Below are positions 17,650 through 27,328 of a stretch of DNA of 64,000 nt, piece after piece. The notes below the pieces were generated by a model. It saw only the letters and a program-made list of their open reading frames with translations, was not told where the DNA came from and did no database searches. The stretch is from Anaerohabitans sp964387285 (GTDB lineage: Bacteria; Zhuqueibacterota; Zhuqueibacteria; Residuimicrobiales; Residuimicrobiaceae), in contig CAYLWO010000019.1 in assembly GCA_964387285.1 (NCBI GenBank), positions 6,490-70,489 of the forward strand, read 5' to 3'. Within the stretch, counting starts at the first letter, position 1. Each line of letters opens with the position of its first letter. Both the position numbers and the translations under genes were made by a program.

Positions 17650-18490
17650 ACACGTTGCTGAACAGGGCCACGCCGCAGCCCGGCAAATAGCGGAACACGG
17701 CGCCGAAGCGGCGCAACACGCGGCCGAGCATGGCGGCGAAACCGGCGTTGGTTTCATGCTGCATCATATCTTGGCCAGACCGTTGGTTAAATTGCCGACC
17801 GTTGGCGGCATCGATTTGACCATTACCAATCACACCCTTATGATGTGGATTGTGTCGTTGCTGTTGATTTTGGCTTTTACGTTGTCTTTCCGCCGTAAAG
17901 GATTGGTGGCCAAGGGCCGGCTGGCCAATGCGCTGGAAGCGCTGGTGCTGTTCATTCGCGATACCGTGATACGGCCGAATTTGGGGCATGGCGGCAAAGC
18001 GTATGAGCCCTATTTGCTGACCGCTTTCTTTTTTATTCTGCTGTGTAATTTGATGGGTCTGGTGCCCTATGCCGCCACAGCCACAGGCAACATTGGCGTG
18101 ACCGCCGGCCTGGCGCTGCTGACCTTGACCATGGTGCTGCTTGCCGGCATCCGCCAGCACGGCCTGTGGGGTTATATGAAGTCTTTTATGCCGCCCGGCA
18201 TTCCCTGGTGGCTCGGGCCGGTCATGGTGCCGGTGGAGGTTTTGAGTTTGCTGACCAAACATTTTGCTCTTACCATCCGTCTTTTTGCCAATATGATTGC
18301 CGGCCATTTGACGATTCTGTCTTTAATGAGCATCATTTTTATATTCAAGAGTCTGGCCATTGCGCCTTTTCCGTGGGCGATAATGGTTTTTTCCAGCATC
18401 CTGGAAATTTTAATCGCATTTATTCAGGCCTATGTTTTTACCATGTTGTCTTCGGTGTTCATAGGCGCCTCGCTGGCGTCCGAACACTAG
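17630..18490 (+). CDS. atpB: ATP synthase Fo subunit a
   Basis: The 286-residue membrane subunit forms the proton half-channels. The essential Arg is Arg217 in LTIRLFANMIAGH. Helices follow in normal order to the C-terminal FIQAYVFTMLSSVFIGAS. The first ~45 residues are an unusual Ala/Glu/His-rich amphipathic stretch (EHVAEQGHAAARQIAEHGAE) before the family-typical PLVKLPTVGGIDLTITNH. It overlaps atpI and is followed 49 bases later by atpE. Confidence 0.95.
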   Translation: MIQEAVEHVAEQGHAAARQIAEHGAEAAQHAAEHGGETGVGFMLHHILARPLVKLPTVGGIDLTITNHTLMMWIVSLLLILAFTLSFRRKGLVAKGRLANALEALVLFIRDTVIRPNLGHGGKAYEPYLLTAFFFILLCNLMGLVPYAATATGNIGVTAGLALLTLTMVLLAGIRQHGLWGYMKSFMPPGIPWWLGPVMVPVEVLSLLTKHFALTIRLFANMIAGHLTILSLMSIIFIFKSLAIAPFPWAIMVFSSILEILIAFIQAYVFTMLSSVFIGASLASEH

Positions 18491-18539
18491 TCGGCCAACA
18501 AACCATTCATAATACACTATTATTCATCAAGGAGGATTT

Positions 18540-18767
18540 ATGGATCCCAAAGCATTTGCATTTTTGGCAGCCGGTCTGGGAGCGGCTGGGGTAACTTTTG
18601 GCGCCGCCTATGGCATCAGCAAACTGGCCAGCGCCGCCATCAGCGGCATAGCCCGTCAGCCGGAAGCGGCTGGCGAAATCCGCGGTGCGATGATCATCAC
18701 CGCCGGTATGATCGAAGGCGTGGCGTTGTTCGCCGCCGCTATCTGCATCATGTTGGCTTTCAAATAA
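18540..18767 (+). CDS. atpE: ATP synthase Fo subunit c
   Basis: This 75-residue hairpin protein forms the rotor ring. The polar loop ARQPEAAGE contacts gamma and epsilon, and the ion-binding carboxylate is Glu59 in AGMIEGVALFA. The residues that mark Na+ rings (Gln in helix 1, Glu-Ser-Thr in helix 2) are absent, so H+ coupling is expected. A consensus ribosome site (AAGGAGGATTT) precedes the ATG, stronger than at most neighbours, which fits the high c-subunit copy number. Confidence 0.95.
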   Translation: MDPKAFAFLAAGLGAAGVTFGAAYGISKLASAAISGIARQPEAAGEIRGAMIITAGMIEGVALFAAAICIMLAFK

Positions 18768-18785
18768 AACCAATAGGGTTATCTC

Positions 18786-19280
18786 ATGGAACTCATGACC
18801 CCAAACACCGGCGCAATCATATGGACCATTTTGACCTTTGTTGCGCTGCTGTTCATTCTCGGCAAATTTGCCTGGAAACCGATTCTGGCCATGCTCGATG
18901 AACGTGAAAAAGAGATTGCCGGCTCTCTGGAACTAGCGGACAAAGCCGGCAAGGAAGCCAAAAAGACTCTGGCCGAACAATCCGCCATTCTCGACGCCGC
19001 GCGTCGGGAGGGACAGGAAATCGTCGCCAAAGCGCGTCAGGCTGCAGAAGCGAGCAAGAACGACATCATGCAAAAAGCCAATGCCGAGGCCGAAAAGTTG
19101 ATTCAACGCGCCAGCCGCGAGATTCAACTCAGCAGGGACAAAGCCATGGCTGACATGCGCGACCTGGCTGTGGAACTGTCCATGGCCGCCACCGGTAAGC
19201 TTATCGGTAAATCGCTGGATAAGAAAGACCACGAAAAACTCATCAAAGAGTCAATGCAAAAAGTAGGGGATTTGAATTGA
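18786..19280 (+). CDS. atpF: ATP synthase Fo subunit b
   Basis: The 164-residue stator subunit has one N-terminal membrane helix (AIIWTILTFVALLFILGKFAW) and a long Ala/Glu/Lys-rich coiled coil typical of b subunits. A single copy is present, so the stator is probably a bb homodimer. Its stop overlaps the TTG start of atpH. Confidence 0.94.
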   Translation: MELMTPNTGAIIWTILTFVALLFILGKFAWKPILAMLDEREKEIAGSLELADKAGKEAKKTLAEQSAILDAARREGQEIVAKARQAAEASKNDIMQKANAEAEKLIQRASREIQLSRDKAMADMRDLAVELSMAATGKLIGKSLDKKDHEKLIKESMQKVGDLN

Positions 19281-19837
19281 AACCAAACCCTGTTGCCCGA
19301 CGTTATGCCAGGGCGCTTTTTGAATTGGCAGAGCGGAATGACAGTCTCGATCAAATCATGCGGGAGGTCGCAGCGTTTGCTCAGGCATTGACGGACGACG
19401 ATCACCTGCGCACCTTTCTGTTTTCACCGCAAGTGGATCGCCGTTTAAAAAAGCAAGCACTGGATGCTGCGATTGCCGGCAGGACTTTGCCGCTGTTTTA
19501 TCATTTTCTATTGTTGCTGTTGCGCAAGGGACGGCAACAGTTATATCACGAGATCGTTTTTGAGCTTGGCAGGCTTTACGATGCACATAAAAAGCGCGTG
19601 CGCGCCAAGGTGGTATCGGCCACCGCGCTGTCCAAAGAACAATTGGAAACCTTGCGCAAACAGCTGGCCGGCAAGGCTAAGGCTGAAGTTATCATTGAAA
19701 ATCAAGTCCATCCGGAAATACTCGGCGGCCTGGTGATCAATGTCGGCGGCAAAGTGCTCGATGCCAGCCTGGCTCATCAATTGAATCGCCTGCGCAAAGA
19801 ATTGCAGCAGGCCAAGATGGAATCAACCATACATTAA
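19277..19837 (+). CDS. atpH: ATP synthase F1 subunit delta
   Basis: The 186-residue delta subunit links the b stalk to the top of F1. It starts with the family signature PVARRYARALFELAE and ends in the conserved ENQVHPEILGGLVINVGGKV region. The start is a TTG overlapping the atpF stop (TTGA at 19277-19280), indicating coupled translation. Confidence 0.93.
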   Translation: MKPNPVARRYARALFELAERNDSLDQIMREVAAFAQALTDDDHLRTFLFSPQVDRRLKKQALDAAIAGRTLPLFYHFLLLLLRKGRQQLYHEIVFELGRLYDAHKKRVRAKVVSATALSKEQLETLRKQLAGKAKAEVIIENQVHPEILGGLVINVGGKVLDASLAHQLNRLRKELQQAKMESTIH

Positions 19838-19867
19838 AACCTTATACGAGGTTACAGGTACACCAAC

Positions 19868-21382
<1,515 letters not shown>

Positions 21383-21385
21383 GCC

Positions 21386-22249
21386 ATGGCAACGTTACGG
21401 AATATCAAACGCCAGATCGTCAGTGTTCGCTCAACGCAGCAGATCACCAAAGCCATGAAGATGGTGGCAGCGGCCAAGTTGCGCAAAGCGCAAGGCCGGC
21501 TCATGAGCGCCCGGCCCTATGCGCGCGAAATGGACGAGGTGTTGCGTCAGGTTTCCCTGCGGCTACGCAAACAGAAACATCCGCTGCTGCAGGCGCGTCG
21601 CGGCCATAAGGTGCTGTATGTTCTGATTACGGCGGATCGCGGTCTGTGCGGAAGTTTTAATTCCAACCTGATTCGACGCTGTCAGGACGAATGGCTGCAG
21701 AACGCGAACGATATAAAGTTGTTGATGACCGTGGGGCGCAAGGGTTATGATTTTTTTCGTCGTCGCGATTTTAACCTCAGCGCTCATGTCGTTGATCTGT
21801 TTAACAACCTGGAATTTCATCACGCCCAGGTGATCACCGCCAAAGTAGTGGAACTGTATCAGGCCGAAAAGATCGATCGGGTGGTGGTGATCTATAACGA
21901 ATTCAAGTCCGCCGTGCAGCAAAAGATCATTGTGGAACAGCTGTTGCCCATCCAACCGGCGAAACCGGTGGATAACAAGCGGTATCCCGTGGGATTTATC
22001 TTTGAGCCCAGCCCGATGAAAATTCTGGATCAGCTGTGTCCGCTTAATCTGAACACGCAGATGTGGCGTATGTTGTTGGAAAGCAATGCCTCCGAATTCG
22101 GTGCGCGCATGACGGCCATGGAGTCGGCCAGCGATAACGCAGAAGATATGATCAAGGAACTGGTGTTGTTCTATAACAAGGCGCGTCAGGCGAACATCAC
22201 CAACGAGTTGAACGAAATCGTCACCGGCGCAAACGCCTTGCGCGGTTGA
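21386..22249 (+). CDS. atpG: ATP synthase F1 subunit gamma
   Basis: The 287-residue central-stalk subunit has the N-terminal helix RQIVSVRSTQQITKAMKMVA and the C-terminal helix SASDNAEDMIKEL, the two ends that form the rotating coiled coil. It starts three bases after the atpA stop. Confidence 0.96.
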   Translation: MATLRNIKRQIVSVRSTQQITKAMKMVAAAKLRKAQGRLMSARPYAREMDEVLRQVSLRLRKQKHPLLQARRGHKVLYVLITADRGLCGSFNSNLIRRCQDEWLQNANDIKLLMTVGRKGYDFFRRRDFNLSAHVVDLFNNLEFHHAQVITAKVVELYQAEKIDRVVVIYNEFKSAVQQKIIVEQLLPIQPAKPVDNKRYPVGFIFEPSPMKILDQLCPLNLNTQMWRMLLESNASEFGARMTAMESASDNAEDMIKELVLFYNKARQANITNELNEIVTGANALRG

Positions 22250-22314
22250 CGCCGCGGCCTCGGTTTTGGAATTGTCAAACGAATAGAAAAAACTTGTCTC
22301 AGGAGATTTTTTAA

Positions 22315-23736
22315 ATGGCTAATACTGGACGTATCACCCAGATCATTGGTCCGGTGGTTGACGTATATTTTGATTCTGGAAAATTACCCGCCATCAATAA
22401 CGCTCTGGACCTCAAGCGCAGCGACGGATCGCGATTGGTGCTGGAAGTGGCGCAACATCTGGGCGAAAACACGACCCGTTGCGTGGCCATGGATTCCACC
22501 GACGGATTACAGCGCGGTCATGAAGTGCAGGACACCGGCGCGCCCATCAAAATTCCGGTGGGCAAGGGCACACTGGGTCGCTTGCTCAATTTAACCGGTG
22601 ATCCCATTGATGAGTGGGGTCCTATTCCGGCCACAGAGTACTGGCCTATTCATCGACCTTCGCCGAAATATGAAGAACTGGAAACCAAGGCCGAGATGTT
22701 TGAGACCGGCATCAAGGTCATCGATCTGTTGGAGCCTTATTCCAAGGGCGGCAAAACCGGCCTGTTCGGCGGCGCCGGCGTGGGTAAAACGGTTTTAATC
22801 ACCGAATTGATCAATAACATTGCCATCCAAAAAGGCGGATTTTCCGTGTTTGCCGGCGTCGGCGAACGCACCCGCGAAGGCAATGACCTGTGGCGGGAAA
22901 TGCAGGAAGCCGGCGTCATCAATCGCCAGGACCTGGTGCAATCCAAGGTGGCCATGGTGTTCGGCCAGATGAACGAACCACCAGGCGCGCGCCAGCGCGT
23001 CGGCCTGTCCGCATTAACCCTGGCTGAGTATTTTCGCGACGTGGAAAATAAGGACGTGCTGCTGTTCATCGACAATATTTTCCGTTTTACCCAGGCCGGC
23101 TCAGAAGTGTCTGCCTTGCTGGGTCGTATTCCTTCAGCCGTCGGCTATCAACCGACTCTGGCTACGGAAATGGGACAATTGCAGGAACGCATCACTTCGA
23201 CCAAGAACGGCTCCATCACCTCTGTGCAGGCCATTTACGTGCCGGCGGACGATTTGACCGATCCGGCGCCGGCCACCACCTTTAGCCATCTCGATGCCAC
23301 CACGGTGTTGAGTCGACAATTGGCGGAAATGAGCATCTACCCGGCTGTGGACCCGTTGGATTCCACTTCGCGTATTCTGGATCCGCGTATTGTGGGCGAA
23401 GAGCATTATCGCATAGCTCGCACGGTGCAGCAGATTCTGCAAAAGTACAAAGATCTGCAGGACATTATCGCCATCCTCGGCATGGAGGAACTGTCCGAAG
23501 AAGACAAACTGACAGTGAATCGCGCACGACGTATTCAGCGCTTTTTGTCGCAGCCGTTCACCACAGCGGAAGCGTTCACCGGCTTTAAGGGCCGTTATGT
23601 CAAACTGGAAGACACCATTCGCGGTTTCCGTGAAATCGTGGAAGGCAAACATGACGAGCTTCCGGAACAGGCGTTTTGGATGGTCGGCACCATTGAGGAA
23701 GCGGTGGAAAAAGCCGACAAGATGCGCGAAGCGTAA
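22315..23736 (+). CDS. atpD: ATP synthase F1 subunit beta
   Basis: The 473-residue catalytic subunit has the P-loop GGAGVGKT at residues 152-159, GERTREGNDL with the catalytic Glu, and the DELSEED-like lever ELSEED. The ribosome site is CAGGAG 11 bases before the ATG. It is followed by a perfect 15-base inverted repeat before atpC. Confidence 0.97.
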   Translation: MANTGRITQIIGPVVDVYFDSGKLPAINNALDLKRSDGSRLVLEVAQHLGENTTRCVAMDSTDGLQRGHEVQDTGAPIKIPVGKGTLGRLLNLTGDPIDEWGPIPATEYWPIHRPSPKYEELETKAEMFETGIKVIDLLEPYSKGGKTGLFGGAGVGKTVLITELINNIAIQKGGFSVFAGVGERTREGNDLWREMQEAGVINRQDLVQSKVAMVFGQMNEPPGARQRVGLSALTLAEYFRDVENKDVLLFIDNIFRFTQAGSEVSALLGRIPSAVGYQPTLATEMGQLQERITSTKNGSITSVQAIYVPADDLTDPAPATTFSHLDATTVLSRQLAEMSIYPAVDPLDSTSRILDPRIVGEEHYRIARTVQQILQKYKDLQDIIAILGMEELSEEDKLTVNRARRIQRFLSQPFTTAEAFTGFKGRYVKLEDTIRGFREIVEGKHDELPEQAFWMVGTIEEAVEKADKMREA

Positions 23737-23746
23737 GCGACAGTCA

Positions 23747-23777
23747 GATGTCGGACATCTTCAAGATGTCCGACATC
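23747..23777. repeat. Perfect 15-base inverted repeat between atpD and atpC
   Basis: GATGTCGGACATCTT (23747-23761), one spacer base, and AAGATGTCCGACATC (23763-23777) are exact inverted complements. There is no T-tract, so it is unlikely to stop transcription. It could stabilise the upstream mRNA, lower atpC expression relative to atpD, or be an inserted palindromic repeat. Confidence 0.7.
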
Positions 23778-23814
23778 CGGCTCAATTGACTTAATATCAT
23801 AAATTGCAGATACC

Positions 23815-24225
23815 ATGGAAAAATTATTCAGACTAGAAATCATTACGCCGCAGCGTGTGGTTTTCGAGGGTCAGGTCCGGCAGGTGCAAGCCCAGGGCGT
23901 TGGCGGACGATTCGGCATCCTGTACAATCACACGCCGTTTCTGACCACGCTGGCGATCGGCAGCATTGAAGTGGAAACCGAGTCCGGAGACAAAAGGTTT
24001 GCTGCCGGCAACGGTTTTGCCGAGGTGATGAACAACAAAATGTCCATCCTGGTGGAAACAGCTGAAGAATCGTCTGAAATTGACGTCCATCGTGCCCAGG
24101 CTGCGCGCGAACGCGCCTGGAAGCGGTTGCATGAAGAGAAAACCAAAGACATCGATGTGCCGCGCGCCCAGGCCGCACTGGCGCGTGCATTGAATCGCCT
24201 GGCTGTTGCCGGACATCGGGCCTAA
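23815..24225 (+). CDS. atpC: ATP synthase F1 subunit epsilon
   Basis: The 136-residue subunit has the epsilon beta-sandwich (LFRLEIITPQRVVFEGQV, FGILYNHTPFLTTL) and a two-helix C-terminal domain (AARERAWKRLHEEK, RAQAALARALNRL), the part that inhibits ATP hydrolysis in many bacteria. It is the last gene of the ATP synthase operon. No good ribosome site is visible right before the ATG. Confidence 0.94.
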   Translation: MEKLFRLEIITPQRVVFEGQVRQVQAQGVGGRFGILYNHTPFLTTLAIGSIEVETESGDKRFAAGNGFAEVMNNKMSILVETAEESSEIDVHRAQAARERAWKRLHEEKTKDIDVPRAQAALARALNRLAVAGHRA

Positions 24226-24262
24226 GACCGGAAAGGATAAAGCCGCTGGCTGAAATAATCGC

Positions 24263-24290
24263 TTGACATAAAACAAAAAACTCTTAAATT
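24263..24290 (+). promoter_or_regulatory. Sigma-70-type promoter upstream of the TPR/ExbBD cluster
   Basis: TTGACA (24263-24268), a 16-base spacer and TAAATT (24285-24290) lie ~75 bases before the ATG at 24367. A 7-base hairpin (ACGGCGC 24305-24311 with GCGCCGT 24329-24335) follows directly in the would-be leader. It could be the end of the atp transcript or an attenuator. Confidence 0.6.
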
Positions 24291-24366
24291 TATTGAATAT
24301 GAATACGGCGCCGTTTTTATTTTGTAGAGCGCCGTTTTCGATTTAGGCGTGTGGAAAGGGCAGTAC

Positions 24367-27258
24367 ATGAATCGATTCCACTTTCACCCCGGGTCAGGCA
24401 TCTTTAGTCGGGTTCTGATACTGCTTCATCGATGTATCCCTGCATTTACTCTTCTCTTGCTCCAGATTCCGACATTATCAGGTCAGGAGACAGGAACCCC
24501 TTTGCCGGAAATCCCGTTTGAAGAACGATTGCGTTTTTATTTGAACGACCAAACTCAGGATGTTGTAAACGATTTACTGGCGCGTGAGCAGGAACTGCTG
24601 CAATTGGTGCAAAACGTACATCTTGAGGTGGCCAGTCGCGGTGCAAAATCCTTAAACGGTTTTCATCAGGTGTTCGATTATCGGGATACGCTCGTGCAAG
24701 CCTATCAACAGGAGCTGGTGCAGCTGGTCGGCGTTTATGATGATCTGCAAAAACTGCAGCGCATCGCTGACTATCGCGGAGACGCACGACTGTTGGATCA
24801 GGTGACGCAGAGCAAATATGACCTGCTCAGCTCTATGGATAATCGCACCATCTATAAAAAGGGCATTTATTCCGCCGGACAGGTCGGCGGTATGGTGGAT
24901 GAATATACCGGTGAACTGGATTCCTTGTTGAATATATATGACGCTCTGGAGCGCGCCAAAGTCATGGCGTACGCGCAAAACAACGGTGAAGCGTTGCAGA
25001 CCATAGAGCAACAACAAACCCAGCTGGTAAAAATTCTCGGCGGTTGGAACAAATTGGGGCCAATGGCCGACACCTCTCTGTATCGTCTTAAAAACGAAGC
25101 CAATCAAATCAGCCAGGTCATGAAGCAGGTAGATTCCCTGCAAACCGGCGGCAGCGCCGCCGAGGCGCAACGGTTAGAGGCGATCAAATCAGCATTGTTG
25201 AATCGGGTGGATAAAACCGTCATCGATCTTTTGGCCAAAGCCGGCTATACCATAAATGCGTATCCCACGGTTTCTGATTTTATTGATTCCTGGAAAAAAG
25301 AGCGATTGGTGGATATGCAAACACGATTAACGGAATATCGCATCATTCAAAAACGGATGTTGGAAAGCGCTACGGATGCAGAGCGCGATCGGATGTTGAA
25401 TCGCGATCTCACGACCGTGGCCGCCAATTATTCCGACGGCCGTTTTCGGCTGACCGAGTTTCAAATTGAGAGCATCCGGGAGCAGTATGCATCCTGGTAT
25501 TCCTACTTTACCCCGCTGATCTATTATCTGGCCGAATGCCGCTATCACCGAAAGGCTTACGACGCTGCGCGTGACTTGTATCGCGACCTGGCGGCTGACT
25601 CCAGCGCAGGAACTTTTCGCGCGGCTGCGCTGGTTCGGCTCATGCAATATGCCGATACGTTTGGCCTGCAGCGCGAGTTTCTTACGCACTATAGCAGTCT
25701 GATGCAGGAAAAACGGGCTTCCTCGGCACAACGGTCCCTGGCGCACTATCTCGCGGCCAATCGTTTTTTCAGCGCCAATGATCTGGATGCCAGCATGTCC
25801 GCTTTGGCCGCGATTCCACCCTATTCGGAATATTATATGTCCGGTCAGCTGTTGCTGGCTATTGTTCATCTGAACAAGAATAATTTTACCGCGGCTATTC
25901 CCATTTTACAATCCTTGACCGACGAAAAAATTTATCCCTGGACCGATCTGCAAACCGCCTACATCCGCAATACGGCTCTGCTCAAGCTGGGTATGATCTA
26001 TTATCAACGTGCGGAATTTCAGACGGCCTTATCCTATTTTGAAAGGGTTTCTCAGGGCTTTCAGGATTATGATCAGGCGTTAATCGGCCAATCCTGGGCC
26101 AGTTTGCGGCTCGGCGATTACAGCACCTCCCTGGCGCGATCTCATCAGGTGTTGAATAATTATCTGGCCTCGAATTTCACCTATGAAGCCCTGACGCTGG
26201 CCGGTCATTGCAAGCGGCTGTTGAATCAGCCGGAAAGCGCGTTGAACGCCTATCGTTATGTCGTGCGCAGCCAAAACGAAAAAGCGCGTAAGGAAGAATT
26301 GAATCAGGAGCGCGATCGGGTTACCGCCCAGGATCGCGAGCTCAATCGTCTGGAAACAGAGTCGCTGGAAAAAAGACAGATAGATCTGTATGCGGAAATC
26401 GATAAAATAAAAGAACAGATCACCGGCTATATGGACGTGATGAACGAACGCACCGACAGCGGCGTTCGTCTTTTGCAGGATTATTATGATGAACGGCTGG
26501 ATATCTTCGCTCGTATGGATGATCTGCAGATGGTGATAGAAACCGCGGAACGGGAAGAACGTCCCGACCTGGCGGATAAAGCGCGCAAACAACTGTCCCG
26601 TCTGATCCGGGTCTTGGAAACCTACCGGTCTGATCAGGAGGTGGTCAACACGGCGTTTCTGGTGGATTTTCCGCTTGCCGCCAAAGAAGCGAGCATGGAA
26701 TATCAAAAGAGCAACCTTTCCGGCGTATATCGCGATCTGGATTTGGAAAAGCGGCGGCTGGAGCGCAATATCGAACTGTTGACGGAATATCAACGGGTGG
26801 GGCGCAATCGCGGCCGCGAAAGTGAGCGCACGGATCTGACCGTATTGCAGACCGATCTGGAACACCTGCGCGACCGTTTAAGCGTCTTGCGCAAGAGCGT
26901 GGTGGAGACGATGCCCCGGGATCCTGCTTCCAACGCTGAACTGTGGAACGATTTTTCCGGTTTTGGCTTAACGGACGTGATTTACAAAGAGCGCAGCAAT
27001 CGTCTTAACACCGTTGATAATTATGCTGAACGACTCAAGGGCATTGAAACGGTGTTGGCGGAACGCCGCGGGGAGATCCAGCAACGGTTGCAGAGTTTTG
27101 AAAATGATATCCGGAAGTTGCAGGACGAATTGTTGTCGCGCAAGATCCGATTGGATCAAATGGAACGACAGACCTATTTCGACAAATTTTATTTTGATGA
27201 AAAGGAGCAGGAAGAGGAAGCCTGGGAAGAACAATTGAACCGGTCGCCCAATCAATAA
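24367..27258 (+). CDS. Large exported TPR/coiled-coil protein of the TolQR-like cluster
   Basis: ATG at 24367 follows GGAAAGG; the open frame starts six codons earlier with GTG. The 963-residue product has a hydrophobic export signal ending near LSGQ. A helical first half includes TPR-like units around residues 370-640 (YYLAECRYHRKAYDAARDLY, AEFQTALSYFERVSQGF, GDYSTSLARSHQVLNNYL). Long charged coiled coils run from ~640 to the end. No enzyme motif is visible. Synteny with a second TPR protein, ExbB, two ExbD and a TonB-like gene suggests a periplasmic or outer-membrane structural arm of that motor, comparable in role to TPR proteins of myxobacterial Agl/Glt clusters. That role is inferred. 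Confidence 0.7.
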   Translation: MNRFHFHPGSGIFSRVLILLHRCIPAFTLLLLQIPTLSGQETGTPLPEIPFEERLRFYLNDQTQDVVNDLLAREQELLQLVQNVHLEVASRGAKSLNGFHQVFDYRDTLVQAYQQELVQLVGVYDDLQKLQRIADYRGDARLLDQVTQSKYDLLSSMDNRTIYKKGIYSAGQVGGMVDEYTGELDSLLNIYDALERAKVMAYAQNNGEALQTIEQQQTQLVKILGGWNKLGPMADTSLYRLKNEANQISQVMKQVDSLQTGGSAAEAQRLEAIKSALLNRVDKTVIDLLAKAGYTINAYPTVSDFIDSWKKERLVDMQTRLTEYRIIQKRMLESATDAERDRMLNRDLTTVAANYSDGRFRLTEFQIESIREQYASWYSYFTPLIYYLAECRYHRKAYDAARDLYRDLAADSSAGTFRAAALVRLMQYADTFGLQREFLTHYSSLMQEKRASSAQRSLAHYLAANRFFSANDLDASMSALAAIPPYSEYYMSGQLLLAIVHLNKNNFTAAIPILQSLTDEKIYPWTDLQTAYIRNTALLKLGMIYYQRAEFQTALSYFERVSQGFQDYDQALIGQSWASLRLGDYSTSLARSHQVLNNYLASNFTYEALTLAGHCKRLLNQPESALNAYRYVVRSQNEKARKEELNQERDRVTAQDRELNRLETESLEKRQIDLYAEIDKIKEQITGYMDVMNERTDSGVRLLQDYYDERLDIFARMDDLQMVIETAEREERPDLADKARKQLSRLIRVLETYRSDQEVVNTAFLVDFPLAAKEASMEYQKSNLSGVYRDLDLEKRRLERNIELLTEYQRVGRNRGRESERTDLTVLQTDLEHLRDRLSVLRKSVVETMPRDPASNAELWNDFSGFGLTDVIYKERSNRLNTVDNYAERLKGIETVLAERRGEIQQRLQSFENDIRKLQDELLSRKIRLDQMERQTYFDKFYFDEKEQEEEAWEEQLNRSPNQ

Positions 27259-27328
27259 TCCGGCGCGGCTGCAAACAGGCAAAATCATCACAGGCTTATC
27301 GGACAAGTCGGAAATAAATGAGAAAAGA

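Noticed and set aside
18540..18767. Possible Na+-coupled c ring
   Set aside because: The Na+ ligand pattern (Gln in helix 1, Glu-Ser-Thr in helix 2) is absent; the motif around Glu59 is proton-type.
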